Below are positions 52,323 through 63,499 of a stretch of DNA of 64,000 nucleotides, piece by piece. The stretch lies in contig CP092863.1 of assembly GCA_030710605.1 (NCBI GenBank), forward strand, positions 58,010,899 through 58,074,898, in the 5' to 3' direction. The stretch comes from Cordylochernes scorpioides (taxonomy: Eukaryota; Arthropoda; Arachnida; Pseudoscorpiones; Chernetidae). Position numbers and translations under genes: made by a program. Below the pieces are notes generated by a model. The model had not been told where the DNA came from. It searched no databases and was given only the letters and a program-made list of their open reading frames with translations. How positions within the stretch are numbered: the stretch's first letter is position 1; each line of letters opens with the position of its first letter.

Positions 52323-52603
52323 TATAATTTTTATTATTCATTAATATAATTATATTTTAAATAATCATAGAATTAACACAGAGTTAATTTTTTAAAATCC
52401 TTAACAAAAGGAGTATAACCCAAGATGTTTTTTGTATATACTTAGATAATATTTAAAAAATTGTATGTATGCAAACTGTTTGTTCTTAAATTATAATCAT
52501 TAAAATAAATTCAATTTTGGATATAAAAGTTATCATTTCACTTCAATCCACGACTGCATGAATGAATTGGTAACGTACCTAAAATACATCTTTTTTTACG
52601 ACA
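52323..52603 (+). repeat. 3' LTR of Gyp-C
   Basis: 281 bp identical by eye to 38451-38731. Ends ACGACA and is followed by TATA (52604-52607). Confidence 0.92.
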
Positions 52604-52607
52604 TATA

Positions 52608-53514
52608 TATTCAGTATTGAATACGAACTACCGGAATCTATTAGCATTACTATTTCATTTCCATCTAAATTTGCTGTAATATAGAATGGATAAATTTCAT
52701 ATTCCGTTTTGAGGCTATACAAAGATGGATCACTAAAACTATTATTTTGATGTAAATATGTAAGTCTATTCATTTTTGTTAGACAAGCCTTTTGTAAATG
52801 ACCTATTTTACCGCACTTGAAACATCTTGAATTTTGAAATTTACACACTTTGGGCATGTGGTTGCCTTTGCAACGAATGCAAACTAATTTATTTACACTT
52901 TTTCTAAATCTATTAGATTCGATTTTATTTGGCTTGAACTTAGGCGATTCAAATTTATTTAATTTACCAATCACATTTAATTCTGGCATTTTTTCCTGTA
53001 GAATACCTGCATCTGTACTAGCCGATTCATCACACAGTGCCAAATTCACAGCCTTTTCAAAGGTTAAATCTTTTTCTGACAATAGTCTTTTAACCAGAGA
53101 TTAATTTCTCATGCTACACGCCAGTCTTATCCCTTAAGCGATCATCTAAATCAACAAATTCACAGTTTTCGCTTAATTTTCTTAGTTGGCCACATAGGTG
53201 GATACAGATTCTGTGCCTTGATTTCTTTTATTGAAATGATATCGTTGTACAATTACGTTTGGTTTAGGGAAGAAATGGCCAGTTAATAGCTTGATCAATT
53301 CACTATAATCAATATCATTTAAATGTTTAGGTGCGGCCAATGGTCTTGCCAAAGAAAATGTTTCTGGACCTTTTAAAGTCAATAATATTGCCTTCTTTTG
53401 TTCAATTTTTTCAATGTCATTTGCCACGAAATAAAAATTAATTATTTCCAGATATGCAATCCACCCTTCAGGCTAAGATAAATCAGAATTTTCAAGCTCG
53501 CCAAAACTCGCCAT
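52608..53514 (-). pseudogene. gag: Gyp-E gag and protease start (5' portion)
   Basis: ATG at 53514 (MASFGELENS) opens Gag, with stops such as TAG at 53472-53474. The capsid fragment LTLKGPETFSLARPLAAP lies at about 53330-53400. Two zinc motifs follow, CIRCKGNHMPKVC (C-X2-C-X3-H-X4-C) and CFKCGKIGHLQKAC (C-X2-C-X4-H-X4-C). Then the protease starts, LIDSGSSYSILN (about 52630), and is cut by Gyp-C at 52607. The gene resumes at 38432 on the other side and continues into the Pol remnants at 35927-38134. A primer-binding site candidate (TGGCGACGAGG) precedes the gene. Confidence 0.87.
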
Positions 53515-53591
53515 TATAAAAATATTTCTTATTTAAAATTATCAATTTTTTATATTAAAAATTTAGTTACATATTTAATCAAGAATCGACA

Positions 53592-53602
53592 ACCTCGTCG
53601 CC
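53592..53602 (-). other. Candidate primer-binding site of Gyp-E
   Basis: Minus strand TGGCGACGAGG, a few bases after the presumed LTR end (ATATCA). The tRNA was not assigned. Confidence 0.55.
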
Positions 53603-53608
53603 AAAATT

Positions 53609-53718
53609 TGATATGTCTTTTTATTTAAATTAATGACACTTGTTTACACACAAAAACATATACAATTTATTCTCAAGACATGTTTTGATTACAACGTGGA
53701 TGATGATAAAAACAGAGT
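53609..53718 (-). repeat. Partial 5' LTR of Gyp-E, interrupted by BEL-B
   Basis: The minus-strand LTR end ...GACATATCA lies next to the primer-binding site. The LTR extends rightward and is broken by BEL-B after 53723. Its remainder should continue from 59542, but that cannot be confirmed because no clear second LTR copy is available. Confidence 0.55.
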
Positions 53719-53723
53719 ATATA

Positions 53724-53989
53724 TGTTAGAGTTTTTATTATTATTTTTAATAACTGTGTATGTATATATGTTTATATTATATTTGACTAGGAGTGTCTGG
53801 TCATGTGTGTGAATTTATTGTATATATGGAGACTGGATACAAAATAAGAGTTGAGTTTTGTGAGAGCGGTGCTTTGAAACTAGTTAGGAATTGGAGAGCC
53901 CGCTACATTTTAGGCGAAGACTTTTGCGCTAACTATACCTCTAGAATGAGAGTGAATTGAAGATACCATAAAAAAGAAGTTATCGCACA
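53724..53989 (+). repeat. 5' LTR of BEL-B
   Basis: Starts TGTTAGAGTTT and ends TATCGCACA. Similar to the BEL-A LTR in the central block gactaggagtg...gaatttattg. Confidence 0.88.
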
Positions 53990-53993
53990 TTTT

Positions 53994-54011
53994 TGGTCCC
54001 TCGTGCCGGAT
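53994..54011 (+). other. Primer-binding site of BEL-B, tRNA-Tyr type
   Basis: TGGTCCCTCGTGCCGGAT, one base different from the BEL-A site and again close to the complement of a tRNA-Tyr 3' end. Confidence 0.6.
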
Positions 54012-54286
54012 GAAAGGATGGATGTACTGACTGATACGAATGACTACAAGATTTAGAAAGGAAAGAAAAATCACTCTTGATTAGAAGATAAAAGTTTGAA
54101 AATCTTAAATTCAATTTGTTGATACTAAGAGAATCAAGAAAAAAAAAGTCTATGCAAATTTAGGCAAGGTTACAACAAAGAATTTATGTAAACGAGGCTT
54201 TAAGAAAGTGTTTGAAAATTAACTAAAAAAACGAGGAATAGCGCGTTAAGTAATAAGTTAAATTGAGAACATCAGCAAGTCCAGAA

Positions 54287-55540
54287 AATGAAACGGGCAA
54301 TAAAAAGTAGAGCCGTTCAAAGAACGACTATTTCCATGATTATGAAAAAAGTAGAAGCGGAGTTGGATTAAGAAACTCCTTCTGAAAAGATAATAAGAAC
54401 GAGTTATAAACTCATCTAAAAGCACATGGAAAATCTTCAAGACGAAGATAAGTTGATTTAGGATTTGATGCTAGAAGATGAGGAGAATGATGCCTAGGTA
54501 CTAGAGGAGGAGGAGAATACAGTGATCCTCTATGATGAGAATTGGATAAATTTTGAAATGAGAATAAAAGATTTCCTCAACTCTCTGATGAAAAATACGG
54601 ATGCCCTCCATGATACTAGTTCGGAAAAAGGCTCGCTGCCTGGAACAAGTTTGCCGATTGCCCAAAATTGGAATTAAACATCTATGATGTAACCAGTCTA
54701 GAATGATTGGGTCGGTGGGCACAATTTAATAGGATCTACGAGGATACTGATATGTGGGCTGTGGACAAATTCCAATATTTGGTGCAATCCATGAAGGAAC
54801 ATACAAGAGCCTCAAGGCTGGTAAAAGGTTATCCTATCACTGTAGACAACTACCCAAAGGTCATTGCGGCGTTAAAAGACCGCTTTGGAGGCAGAGTAAT
54901 TCTCACCGAGATATATGCGAGACAACCTTTGGGATTAGTAATGAATGACTTTCGGAGAAGGACCATAAAGATTGAGGACCTCCATGACAAGTTGGAGTCC
55001 TACTTAAGATCTTTGGAATCCCTGGGGATCACTCCAGAACAGAATGCGGCGTTTTTGTACCCACTCGTTGAGTCAAGTCTGCCGGAGGATTTAATCACGG
55101 TGTGGCAGCGTAGTGCCCTTTCGGGATATAATGTTGAAAGTGAAGATACACCTCAATCTATTGATAGGCGGCTCAGCTCGTTGTTAAAGTTTTTAAGGCA
55201 AGAGGTAAAGGGGAAGAGCGTCTGGCCTATGTAAGAGCTGGATTTGGGGAATCATCGAGTTCCAATGGTACGAGGCCCAATACTACGAGGCATCACGTGG
55301 TTGAAGTCAATAAGCCAAGAGAAAGATACCTGAAGGCATGTATATTTTGTCGTGGCGAGCATTGGTTGAAGAATTGTCAGAAGTGGTTGGCCATGCCTGT
55401 TCAAAAGAGGAGAGGTATTGATGAGGCATAAGGCTTGCTTAAAATGTTTCCGAGTAGGTCATTACGGGCGTTAATGCTGGAGAGGTGTAGAGTGCAATAT
55501 ATGCAAGAAATCGCACAATACCTTGCTGCATCTCGGGGAG
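54287..55540 (+). pseudogene. gag: BEL-B gag
   Basis: The first part (54287-54700) aligns to the BEL-A Gag N-terminus (ISMIMKKVEAELD) but contains several stops. The capsid region is open at 54707-55234 and shows the DUF1759-like pattern: KFQYLVQSMKEHTRASRLVKGYPI... is split by frame limits, then DRFGGRVILTEIYARQ and DLHDKLESYLRSL. Zinc-knuckle remnants follow: CIFCRGEHWLKNC (about 55340) and, across a stop, a second Cys/His motif with GHYGR and CNICKKSH (about 55450-55520). The order matches BEL/Pao Gag with two knuckles. Confidence 0.85.
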
Positions 55541-58500
55541 CAGTTGGTGTCAAATCAAGGACCATCGAGCGGTAAGGAGAACATCCACACGGAGACTGAT
55601 TCCACTGCAGAAAAGCCCGATGTATCGTTCTCTGGCATGCATGTTAGAACAGCGGTGCCAACGGCGCTTTTAGCCACGGCTTTAGTGCGGTTAGTGAACT
55701 ACCTGAATGAAGAAATAGTGGTTAGAGCCTCGCTGGATCAAGGTTCACAGTCTTCTTTTATACAGAGGGATGTGCTCCAAGGTTTGACTATCCCAAAGTG
55801 AACGCTCAAATCTATGGAATCCATGCTACTAAAGGAGAGGAAGTTAAGGAGCTTGCCCATTTTATCATCAAGCCTCTAGGGAATCAGGACTAGGAGCTGC
55901 CATTGCAGGCTTTGGTAGTGAATAAAATGACTGGACTATAACCGAGTAGGGACCTTCGCCTACCAATGTCCGAGAAGTTGAGAAATATACAACTTGCGGA
56001 TCCCAAGTTTATGAAGAGTGAAAAAATTGATCTGATTCTGGGAGCTGATGTATACGGATTGCTCTTGCTACCTGAAATCCGAAGAGATGACAAAACCCAG
56101 TTGTGTACACAAAACACGAAGTTGAGATGGAATATCTCAGGAAGATTGTCGGGAAGCGATATCAGCAGCAATACGCGAGTATTTTCTACCCGTGTACAGT
56201 ATGAAGATAATCTAGAAACCATCTTAAAAAGATTCTAGGAGATTGAAGTTCGGGTTACCAACAAAATAAATCGACAAGATGAGTTTTGTGAAAACCTGTG
56301 CAAAAGTAGGGTACGGCATGTTACCAATGGGAGATATATAGTTCCTTTGCCCTTTGATCCAAGGGTTGGGTGCAATATTACTTTGGAGATTCCCTGGACT
56401 TGTGTGTCAGGCGACAGATGGCCCTGGAAAAACGCGTAGCTCTAGATGATCAGTTGGAAAAAGATTGATTTATGGAGGAATATGAAAATTTGGGACCAAT
56501 GACCAAGCTAACTGAAATCCCAGTTGGCGATCAAGTAAGGCATTCTACCTGCCTCATCATGCCGTCATTGGAGGCCAACCTGATCATTCAATTTTCATTC
56601 AATGATCGACTGTACACTGGCCCAAATCTACAGAACGATATATTCTCTGTTATAATGAATTGGCGAAGGCATAGACTAATTATTATGGCAAACATAGAAA
56701 AAATGTATAGACAAAATTTGGTCCGTCCTAGCGATGCAGAAAGGTAGATAATTATATGGAGGCGAAGATTGGAAGATAAATTAATGGCTTATAGACTTAA
56801 TACTGTAACCTATGACACTGCTGCAGCACCCTTTTTGTCAATGAGAACCCTATTAAAATTGATAGAGGATGAAGGGGCTAAGTATCCTAGAGCCTCTAGA
56901 GCAATCATAAAGGATACTTATGTAGATGACACTATTACCGGTGCAGATGATCTAAGAGATGCAATGGCGTTGCGTGATAAACTCATCGAGTTGCTTAGAT
57001 GTGGATGATTCACCTTGAAGAAGTGGTCGTCAAATGATTAAACGATTTTGGGAAAAATTGCGAAAGAACATTGTGCACAAAAGATTACATTAGAACAATT
57101 CAAGGTTATAAGGACATTGGGTTCAAGATGGATCCAAAGTGAAGATTGTTTCTTATATGACGTTCAATCGTTGGAAAAGACATCGGTGAATACCAAACGG
57201 GAAATGCTTTCCTTCATCGCCAAGTTATATTATCCCTTGGGATGGTTGGGGCCTGTTCTTGTAACAAGAAAATAATGGTTCAAAGGCTGTGGATAACGGG
57301 ATTACAATGGGATGAACCGATAGATGGATCTTTGATTGAAACATGGGATAATTTTAGAAGGGAATTGAAATTCATAAGAAGTTTGAGAATACCCCGATGG
57401 TTGGGTCTCGGAAGGAATACCCAGAGAGTACAATTGCATGGATTCGGCGTTGCCTCTGAAGACGCCTATGCGGCAGCCGTTTACATAAGAATTCCCACTG
57501 ATGATGGTGTCAGTGTAAGACTATTGGCAACGAAGACTAAGTTGGCTCCCATTCGGAAGATGTCAATTCCACGCTTAGAATTGTGCGCAGATCTTTTACT
57601 GATCAGACTAATGAAATATATAATGGAAGAATTGAATATAAAAGTGAAGAGTGCTACCTGTTGGTCCGATTCTATCATAGTCTTGAGTTGGATAAGAACT
57701 ATGTCTAGATATCTCCCTACTTTCATCGGTAATCACTTGGCGGAGATTCAGAGTTGTCGACAAATCCGGGAGTGGCGCTATGTTCCTACAGGAGATAATC
57801 CAGCGGATATCGCCTCGCGAGGAGTTCTGGGGTCCCAGCTGAAACAATCAATGATGGAGATGACCTACCTGGTTATCGGCAGAATCAACAGAATGGCCCA
57901 AGATGCTTCCTGTGTTTGAGAACCACGGACAAACTGAGATCCTGAGTGTTCGTGTCCTCTGTGAAACACCTTTCTTAGTGGCTATAGAAGAAATGAGCTC
58001 AAACTTTAATGGGTATATACGAAAAGTGGCTTGGATATTGCGTTTTTGCCATAATTGCCGTGACAGTGCGGAGCGATATCAGTCGCACTTAACCACAGCT
58101 GAACTCAGAAATGCTCAGGAGAATACTTCAAGCAATCCAATTCCAGCATTTCAGGGAAGAAATAAAGAAGTTTGACCACTTTAGGATCAGTGAAGCGCAC
58201 AAGCAAGTTTTATGGTTTAGTACCGTTCCTCGATGATCAAGGAATCCTTTGAGTCGGCGGTAGATTAAAATGGACTCCATCAATGACAAATGAACGAAAA
58301 CATCCTGCGCTATTGCCTTCTACAGGAAAGGTGGCCCAGATGATTGTTCAAGCAGTTCATATGCGGACTCTGCACGGAAGTGTGCACTTGATGCTGTCCA
58401 CATTAAGACAGAAGTATTGGATGCCGAGAGCAAAAGATCAGGTGAAGAGATGCATTCGAGAGTGCGTTACTTGTTGTCGATACAATCGCGTCACTCAAGG

Positions 58501-59250
58501 CCAGCTAGTAGTGATTTACCCAAGGAGAGATTAACACCAGGTAAACCCTTCTCAATTAGCGGTGTAGATTATGCTGGACCTGTGAACCTTCGATTGTCCG
58601 AGGGTAGAGGTCGAAAGACCGAAAAGGGCTACATCTGTCTATTTGTGTGTTTTGTGACCCGAGCCGTACATCTTGAATTGGTCACAGATGCCTCTACACC
58701 TACTTTCTGTCGGCCTTTAAGCGATTTGTAGCACGAAGAGGACAGCACTCGCCTATATAGCGATCAAGGAACAAATTTTGTGGGAGCTGCACGACAATTA
58801 CGTTCATGTTTCTATCTGGCTCAAAAGCAATTAAAAGAACTAGCTGTCGTGTTAGCTAATGAAGGAACTGAGTGGAAGTTCAACCCTCCAGGAGCCCCTC
58901 CTTTCGGTGGTCTTTAGAAAGCTGGGGTCAAGGCCTTGAAGTATAATATGAGGCGAATTATCAGGAACAATTTGTTGACACATGAAGAACTTCTGATTGT
59001 TCTAGTTCAAATTGAGTCTTGTTTGAATTCGAGACCTTTGTACCCGATGAGTAATGATTCTAATGATCAAGGGGTATTAACTTAAGCCCATTTCTTGCTG
59101 ACTGAACCATCCTCTTGTGTCCCGGAAGATGACCTATTATTGGTAAAGAATCATCTCTTAACAAGATAGTAGTTGGTCCAGAGGGTCTTGCAACATCTGT
59201 GGAGAAGATGGTCGAGGGACTACTTGAATAACTTACAACAGCGCAATAAG
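55523..59250 (+). pseudogene. pol: BEL-B pol (protease, RT, RNase H, integrase)
   Basis: Protease shows ASLDQGSQSSFI (about 55728) and IDLILGADVYG (about 56020). RT fragments lie at 56472-57008 with the active-site box YVDDTITGAD (about 56923). RNase H (57240-57840) reads GFGVASEDAYAA where BEL-A has GFGDAS, so a catalytic Asp is lost; it ends with RYVPTGDNPADIASRG. Integrase (57900-59000) keeps the zinc domain (MRTLHGSVHL, CVTCCRYN), the first Asp in SGVDYAGPV, the second in SDQGTNFVGAA and a truncated C-terminal part (ESCLNSRPLYP). Stops and frameshifts occur throughout. Confidence 0.9.
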
Positions 59251-59293
59251 TGAAATACCATCTCTCCCAATGTCGACATCAATACGTTTGTAT

Positions 59294-59536
59294 TTAGTTA
59301 ATAACTCTGTGCATATATGTTATATTATATTTGACCAGGAGTGTTTGGTCACGTGTGCGAATTTATTGTATAAATGGTGGTTGGAAATAAAATAGTTGAG
59401 TTTTGTGAGACCAGAGCTTTGAAACTAGTCAGGAATTGGAGAGCCCGCTACATTTTAGGTGAATACTTTTGCGCTAACTATACCTCTAGGTTGAGAGTGA
59501 ATTGAAGATAACCAGCGAAAAGAAGTTATCGAACAA
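59294..59536 (+). repeat. 3' LTR of BEL-B (start not recognisable)
   Basis: From about 59294 it follows the 5' LTR (ttaataactctgtg...). Ends TTATCGAACA and is followed by ATATA. Confidence 0.82.
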
Positions 59537-59541
59537 TATAA

Positions 59542-60722
59542 AATCAATGATAAACAATACACACAAAAAAACTATACTCTCAAAAATGGAGTCCTGAATT
59601 CTAGAACGCACGGTTTTATTTCTTCTCTTTATATTCTCTAATATTTTGCCGGGAGGAAAGTGACATTCGAAAAGATTTTGTGGTTATCCCCTCCAAAGTT
59701 TCCAAAGCTGGTGCCAAAGCTTAGTCACGACGACTCGATTTTAGAAAACGTCGCTGGATGCCGTATAGTTCTTTGGGGCTGCTTTATTTAAAATAGGCTC
59801 CTCCTCCGAAAAATCACTAAATATATTTCGTGGAAATCTATTTATTTGAACAATTTCGAAATAATTCAACAATTTCATTCCCTAAAGTAGTTATTTACTT
59901 CAATTGACTACAATTGCAGTTAATTTTATTTTTATTATTAGAATTCACTTCTCTGAATCTCTCTTTCTCTCTTTTGACCTAAAGTGGCAACTAACGTATT
60001 TTTATACATCTTTAGTCGCTTAATTCTAGGGTTGCAATTACGCACATAAAATTTATTTTGCAATTAATGTACTAATGTTTAAAAAGTTATATAAAAGAGC
60101 TTCCTGCATGAATTTTCATTTTAATGTCTTCCCTTCACTTTTAAGATATAATCTATAGGGGTGACTTTTATTATTTAGGGAAATTTATTGTGTACTCCTC
60201 AAATAATCTTAATTTATTATATAGACATAAAACTCATTTTTATCTTAGCTCTGTGTATGTGGTCAAATTAATCTTTTAGATAATCTTATTTGGCTTTTTT
60301 GATGTATTTACAAATTGAAATTCGAAGATAGAGGGCTATATCTTGATACAATTTGAAACGGGTGGCATCATTAAGCTTCAAAACATAATAAATTATGGAA
60401 AGAGGGGCATTTACATAATTATGATTAAGAAAATAGATTTTATAATTTTAATTATATACTTTGCATTTATGTTTTATTTTTTAGTCTCTTATTTTATTTT
60501 TATAGTAGTGGATATATATTTAAAATGTTTTGAAATTCATAAATTAAGATTACATTTTAACAAAGATATGCGCATTGTAATAGCGCGTTCTGTTACACAT
60601 CAACCTTTCATTTTCACTAGAAGAGCGAAAGGGCTATTTTATAATTACAGAATTTCTTGAAGGAAGAATAATAAAATGGTACCCTTTTCAAAAGATTCCC
60701 TCCAACATCCCAAAGCCATTTT
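59542..60722. other. AT-rich region, no supported gene
   Basis: May contain the remainder of the Gyp-E LTR at its start. A 105-codon frame at 60343-60660 is very A/T-rich and hydrophobic and is likely chance. Confidence 0.5.
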
Positions 60723-60992
60723 ATGTCTCGCGGCATTTCTTCATTCTCTCTAGAAAGAGTATCTCTATCCTATAACAAGAAGTTGCGTAGGTCCCCAACA
60801 CTCTGTGTAAAGACAATGTTCACACAGTTGGAAAGTTTACCGAACAAACTTGTGGATATCGACCCAGAGAGTTTTCCTCCCCTGGGAGGCTCCCTCCACA
60901 CCACCTGTTTGCTCAGAGATTGGCACAATATCTACCTGCGGGGAAGTCAAACACCGAGCTGGGTATTGCACTGGCAAATAGGAAGGTGCTAG
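60723..60992 (+). other. Unassigned 89-codon open frame
   Basis: A frame with more balanced base composition than its A/T-rich surroundings, reading MSRGISSFSLERVSLSYN at its start. No domain, splice context or relative is recognised. It could be chance, a relic of an element or an exon; I cannot decide. Confidence 0.2.
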
Positions 60993-62175
60993 ATGAATAT
61001 TTTCAAAGTACATTCAGTCTTTTTATCATATATAAAGCTCACCATTTACCCTGAAAAAATTCTACATTCCAAAGACATTTTAATATTTTTTTTACATATC
61101 AGCATCACTAAAATAAGAGGCGAATTTGAAAAACGGATTTGATATATAAAAAAATATGTGTATGGTGTTCCTTATTCCGAATGCACATGGTTCAGCCCAT
61201 GATTATCATGGCTAGTAAGGGCTTGCAAATGCTTTACAGTAAAATTATTAAAATAAGTTCGACTTTGCAAATTAAGAGTAACAGAGCTTTGTTTGAATAA
61301 TTACACCCAATCGTGGGGTCGAGAATATGCATATTTGGGGGCTATTGGTGATTTATTATTCAAAGGTTTTCAATGCAGTTTTTAGAAAGGGAAAACGCCT
61401 AAAACAGGTTTGAGTGCATTGATGAAAATGCGCGTATGTAAATCTGCTTTGAACCTAGCGACGACTCGTATAATGGTTTTAAAAATATTTTATTTAAATG
61501 TCACTTGAAATTTTTAAGACTTGAATTCTCTGTGTAGACACTGCGCGCTCATTATGAAAAAAAGGTGGGAAACGGCATATATTAGATATTTTTAAGACTT
61601 ACAAAGGTCTATATTAGAATATTTGAAGCATTTTTTAAAATTTGAGATCTTCGTTATGAACTTAGTGTGGTTTAATTTATACAAAATCTGACTATTTTCT
61701 ATCGAAACCTTTATTATCAAGCACCGACATAATATATATATATATCATCAATTTTTATCACAATCCCAATGATAAATACTCAACAATGTAATTCCCCTAT
61801 TGATAATAATTTTATTTATTTCCCCCACGTGAAAATTTCGTTCTCCCTGCAGGACTACACGCCACGCCTTTCTAAATCAATCTACAAAATTTCATGATAC
61901 AGAGTGATAGAAATATACCAAAATAGGGATCTCTCTTTTTAAGAAGACTTAATTAATTAATTAATTATTTTGTCTTTAGCGCTTTCTATGAAGGAAAATT
62001 ACTGTATACAAGTTCCGCTTCCAATTAGTAAATCTCCCGTTTATCGGTTGAAGAATTTTAGCATAAGAAATAAAAGCTTTTAATAAAGGTTTATGCATGT
62101 ATCAAATGTAAATTATATAAATTCCAGTGTTTTTATTATTTTATTTTATTTGTTTTTCTCAGACTTATATATACT

Positions 62176-62177
<2 letters not shown>
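60993..62177. other. AT-rich region, nothing recognised
   Basis: No gene or structured repeat identified. Confidence 0.5.

Positions 62178-62223
<46 letters not shown>
62178..62223. repeat. (TA)n microsatellite
   Basis: About 23 uninterrupted TA units. Confidence 0.95.
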
Positions 62224-62225
<2 letters not shown>

Positions 62226-62695
62226 CCACGTTTTTATTTTAAAACGCTAATTTTCTGTTTTGTAAAACTTTAATTTTAAAGTTCATTATTTTAAAAGTGA
62301 GATGTTTGTTAATGGAATAGACATTTTACCTCAACTCATTTTATTGCCGCTTTCTTTTACAAGCCATTTGTTTTTATCTCTATTTTTACATATCGTTTTT
62401 ATTGAGTTTTTTCTAATTTTGCATGTACATCATTGACTTTTAATGAATGAGAAAAAGAAATTGAAAATAAACATATGAAAAATTAAAGTAACATTTTAAA
62501 GGAATTTATGTACAATTGAAAATTGTTTTTTTGTAACGTCTCAATATATATAAAGAAAGGGCATCTCCTTATCGTGCAATTGAAAGTTGCTTATGGCTTG
62601 CGCCATCTATCGGAATGAATATCAACTATTCTTTTTGATTTTTAATTATTCCAGAATTGGCCAAATACCCATTCTTGATTAATCAAGAAAAGCTA

Positions 62696-62737
62696 ACCAC
62701 GGACGCGTTTCGGGCTGTCGGCCCTCATCAGCGTGGT
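62696..62737 (-). ncRNA. Hammerhead ribozyme motif (type I), copy 4
   Basis: Minus strand: stem I ACCACG/CGTGGT, CTGATGA (complement 62725-62731), stem II GGGC-CGACA-GCCC, GAAA, two-pair stem III ACGCGT, GTC cleavage triplet. All invariant residues are present. Confidence 0.87.
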
Positions 62738-62977
62738 GCAAGCTGTACCTCAACGACCAAAAAATAGTACAAATGTAATATTGTACTGGGATAAGGTGCA
62801 TAAATCAAGAAAAAGGCATCTCCTTATCGTGCAACTGAAAGTTGCAGATGGCTTGCGCCAATATTACATTTGTCCTATTTTTTCACATTGTGTAGCGTAC
62901 TGGCCTTAACTACCCGTTTCATGATTTTTCAGGATGCCTTAATGACCAATTTTTTTGGTCGTTGAGGTACAGATTGC

Positions 62978-63019
62978 ACCACGCTGATGAGGGCCGATAG
63001 CCCGAAACGCGTCCGTGGT
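62978..63019 (+). ncRNA. Hammerhead ribozyme motif (type I), copy 5
   Basis: Plus strand: CTGATGA at 62984-62990, stem II GGGC-CGATA-GCCC, GAAA at 63004-63007, ACGCGT stem III, cleavage expected after GTC at 63013, and six-pair stem I ACCACG/CGTGGT. This is the cleanest copy in the window. Confidence 0.9.
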
Positions 63020-63212
63020 TAGCTTTTCTTGATTAATCAAGAATGGGTATTTGGCCAATTCTGGAATAATTAAAAATCAACGAGAATAGTTGATATTCGT
63101 TCCGATAGATGGCGCAAGCCATAAGCAACTTTCAATTGCACGATAAGTAGATGCCTTTTTCTTGATTTATGCACCTTATCCCAGTACAATGTTACATTTG
63201 TACTATTTTTTT

Positions 63213-63219
<7 letters not shown>

Positions 63220-63259
<40 letters not shown>
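63220..63259. repeat. (TA)n microsatellite
   Basis: About 20 TA units between two ribozyme-bearing repeats. Confidence 0.95.
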
Positions 63260-63261
<2 letters not shown>

Positions 63262-63274
63262 AAAGAGACAAGGG

Positions 63275-63480
63275 TCGCCTCTCCCGTCAAAATAGACGTC
63301 TAAAACCAGACGCCATCTATTGACCGTCGCCGCAAATTAGCGGCCTCGGGTCGGTGACAAAGTCAAACACCAGCTTTGGCAAACTGAAAAGCGTCTACCT
63401 AGAGACCATGGTTTCGTACTCATGGCCCTCGTCAGCCTAGGGCGGACTTTATTCCATGAGATCCACACGGGATCTAATGG
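63275..63480 (-). repeat. Third hammerhead-bearing repeat family
   Basis: Homologous to the damaged copy at 20655-20890 in opposite orientation. Contains the motif at 63398-63441 and ends near aataaagtccgcc (complement). Confidence 0.7.
63398..63441 (-). ncRNA. Hammerhead-like motif with weak stem II, copy 6
   Basis: Minus strand: six-pair stem I CCTAGG/TCTAGG (one G-T pair), CTGACGA (complement 63429-63435), GAAA (complement 63412-63415), stem III ACC-AT-GGT and GTC triplet are all present. The 13-nt stem II region does not pair beyond its closing G-C, so activity is uncertain. Confidence 0.6.
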
Positions 63481-63499
63481 AATCTTGACAATCTGCCAG

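Larger units (their letters stand above)
38437..52603 (+). mobile_element. Gyp-C: chimeric LTR element (BEL-type gag, gypsy-type PR-IN) with nested insertions
   Basis: Direct repeats 38451-38731 and 52323-52603 (identical over 281 bp by eye, ending ACGACA) enclose a gag gene, a protease-integrase frame and a 3' non-coding region. The element is interrupted by Gyp-B (41041-46106) and Cop-1 (47059-51547). Without these it is about 4.6 kb. It lies in Gyp-E with a 4-bp duplication. RT and RNase H are absent. Confidence 0.85.
53724..59536 (+). mobile_element. BEL-B: full-length but decayed BEL/Pao element
   Basis: LTRs at 53724-53989 and about 59294-59536, target-site duplication ATATA (53719-53723 and 59537-59541), primer-binding site, gag and pol in BEL order. 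The 3' LTR lacks a recognisable start. Same family as BEL-A (very similar integrase and LTRs) but in the opposite orientation and with the deleted regions still present. Many stops and frameshifts. Confidence 0.93.
62565..63215. repeat. Second palindrome with hammerhead ribozymes on both strands
   Basis: Arms at about 62565-62775 and 62950-63165 are reverse complements (for example gcatctccttatcgtgcaat at the outer left end, its complement at the right end). The spacer holds a further partial copy (62785-62860) that is itself inverted relative to 63125-63200. The order of blocks (ggccttaa-tacc, ttttcagga-gcc, ribozyme, cttgattaatcaag, gatggcgc) is the same as in the 17-kb palindrome, so both belong to one superfamily. 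Confidence 0.88.

Noticed and set aside
60343..60660. 105-codon hydrophobic frame as a membrane protein
   Set aside because: It is extremely A/T-rich, and runs of Ile/Phe/Tyr codons are expected by chance.
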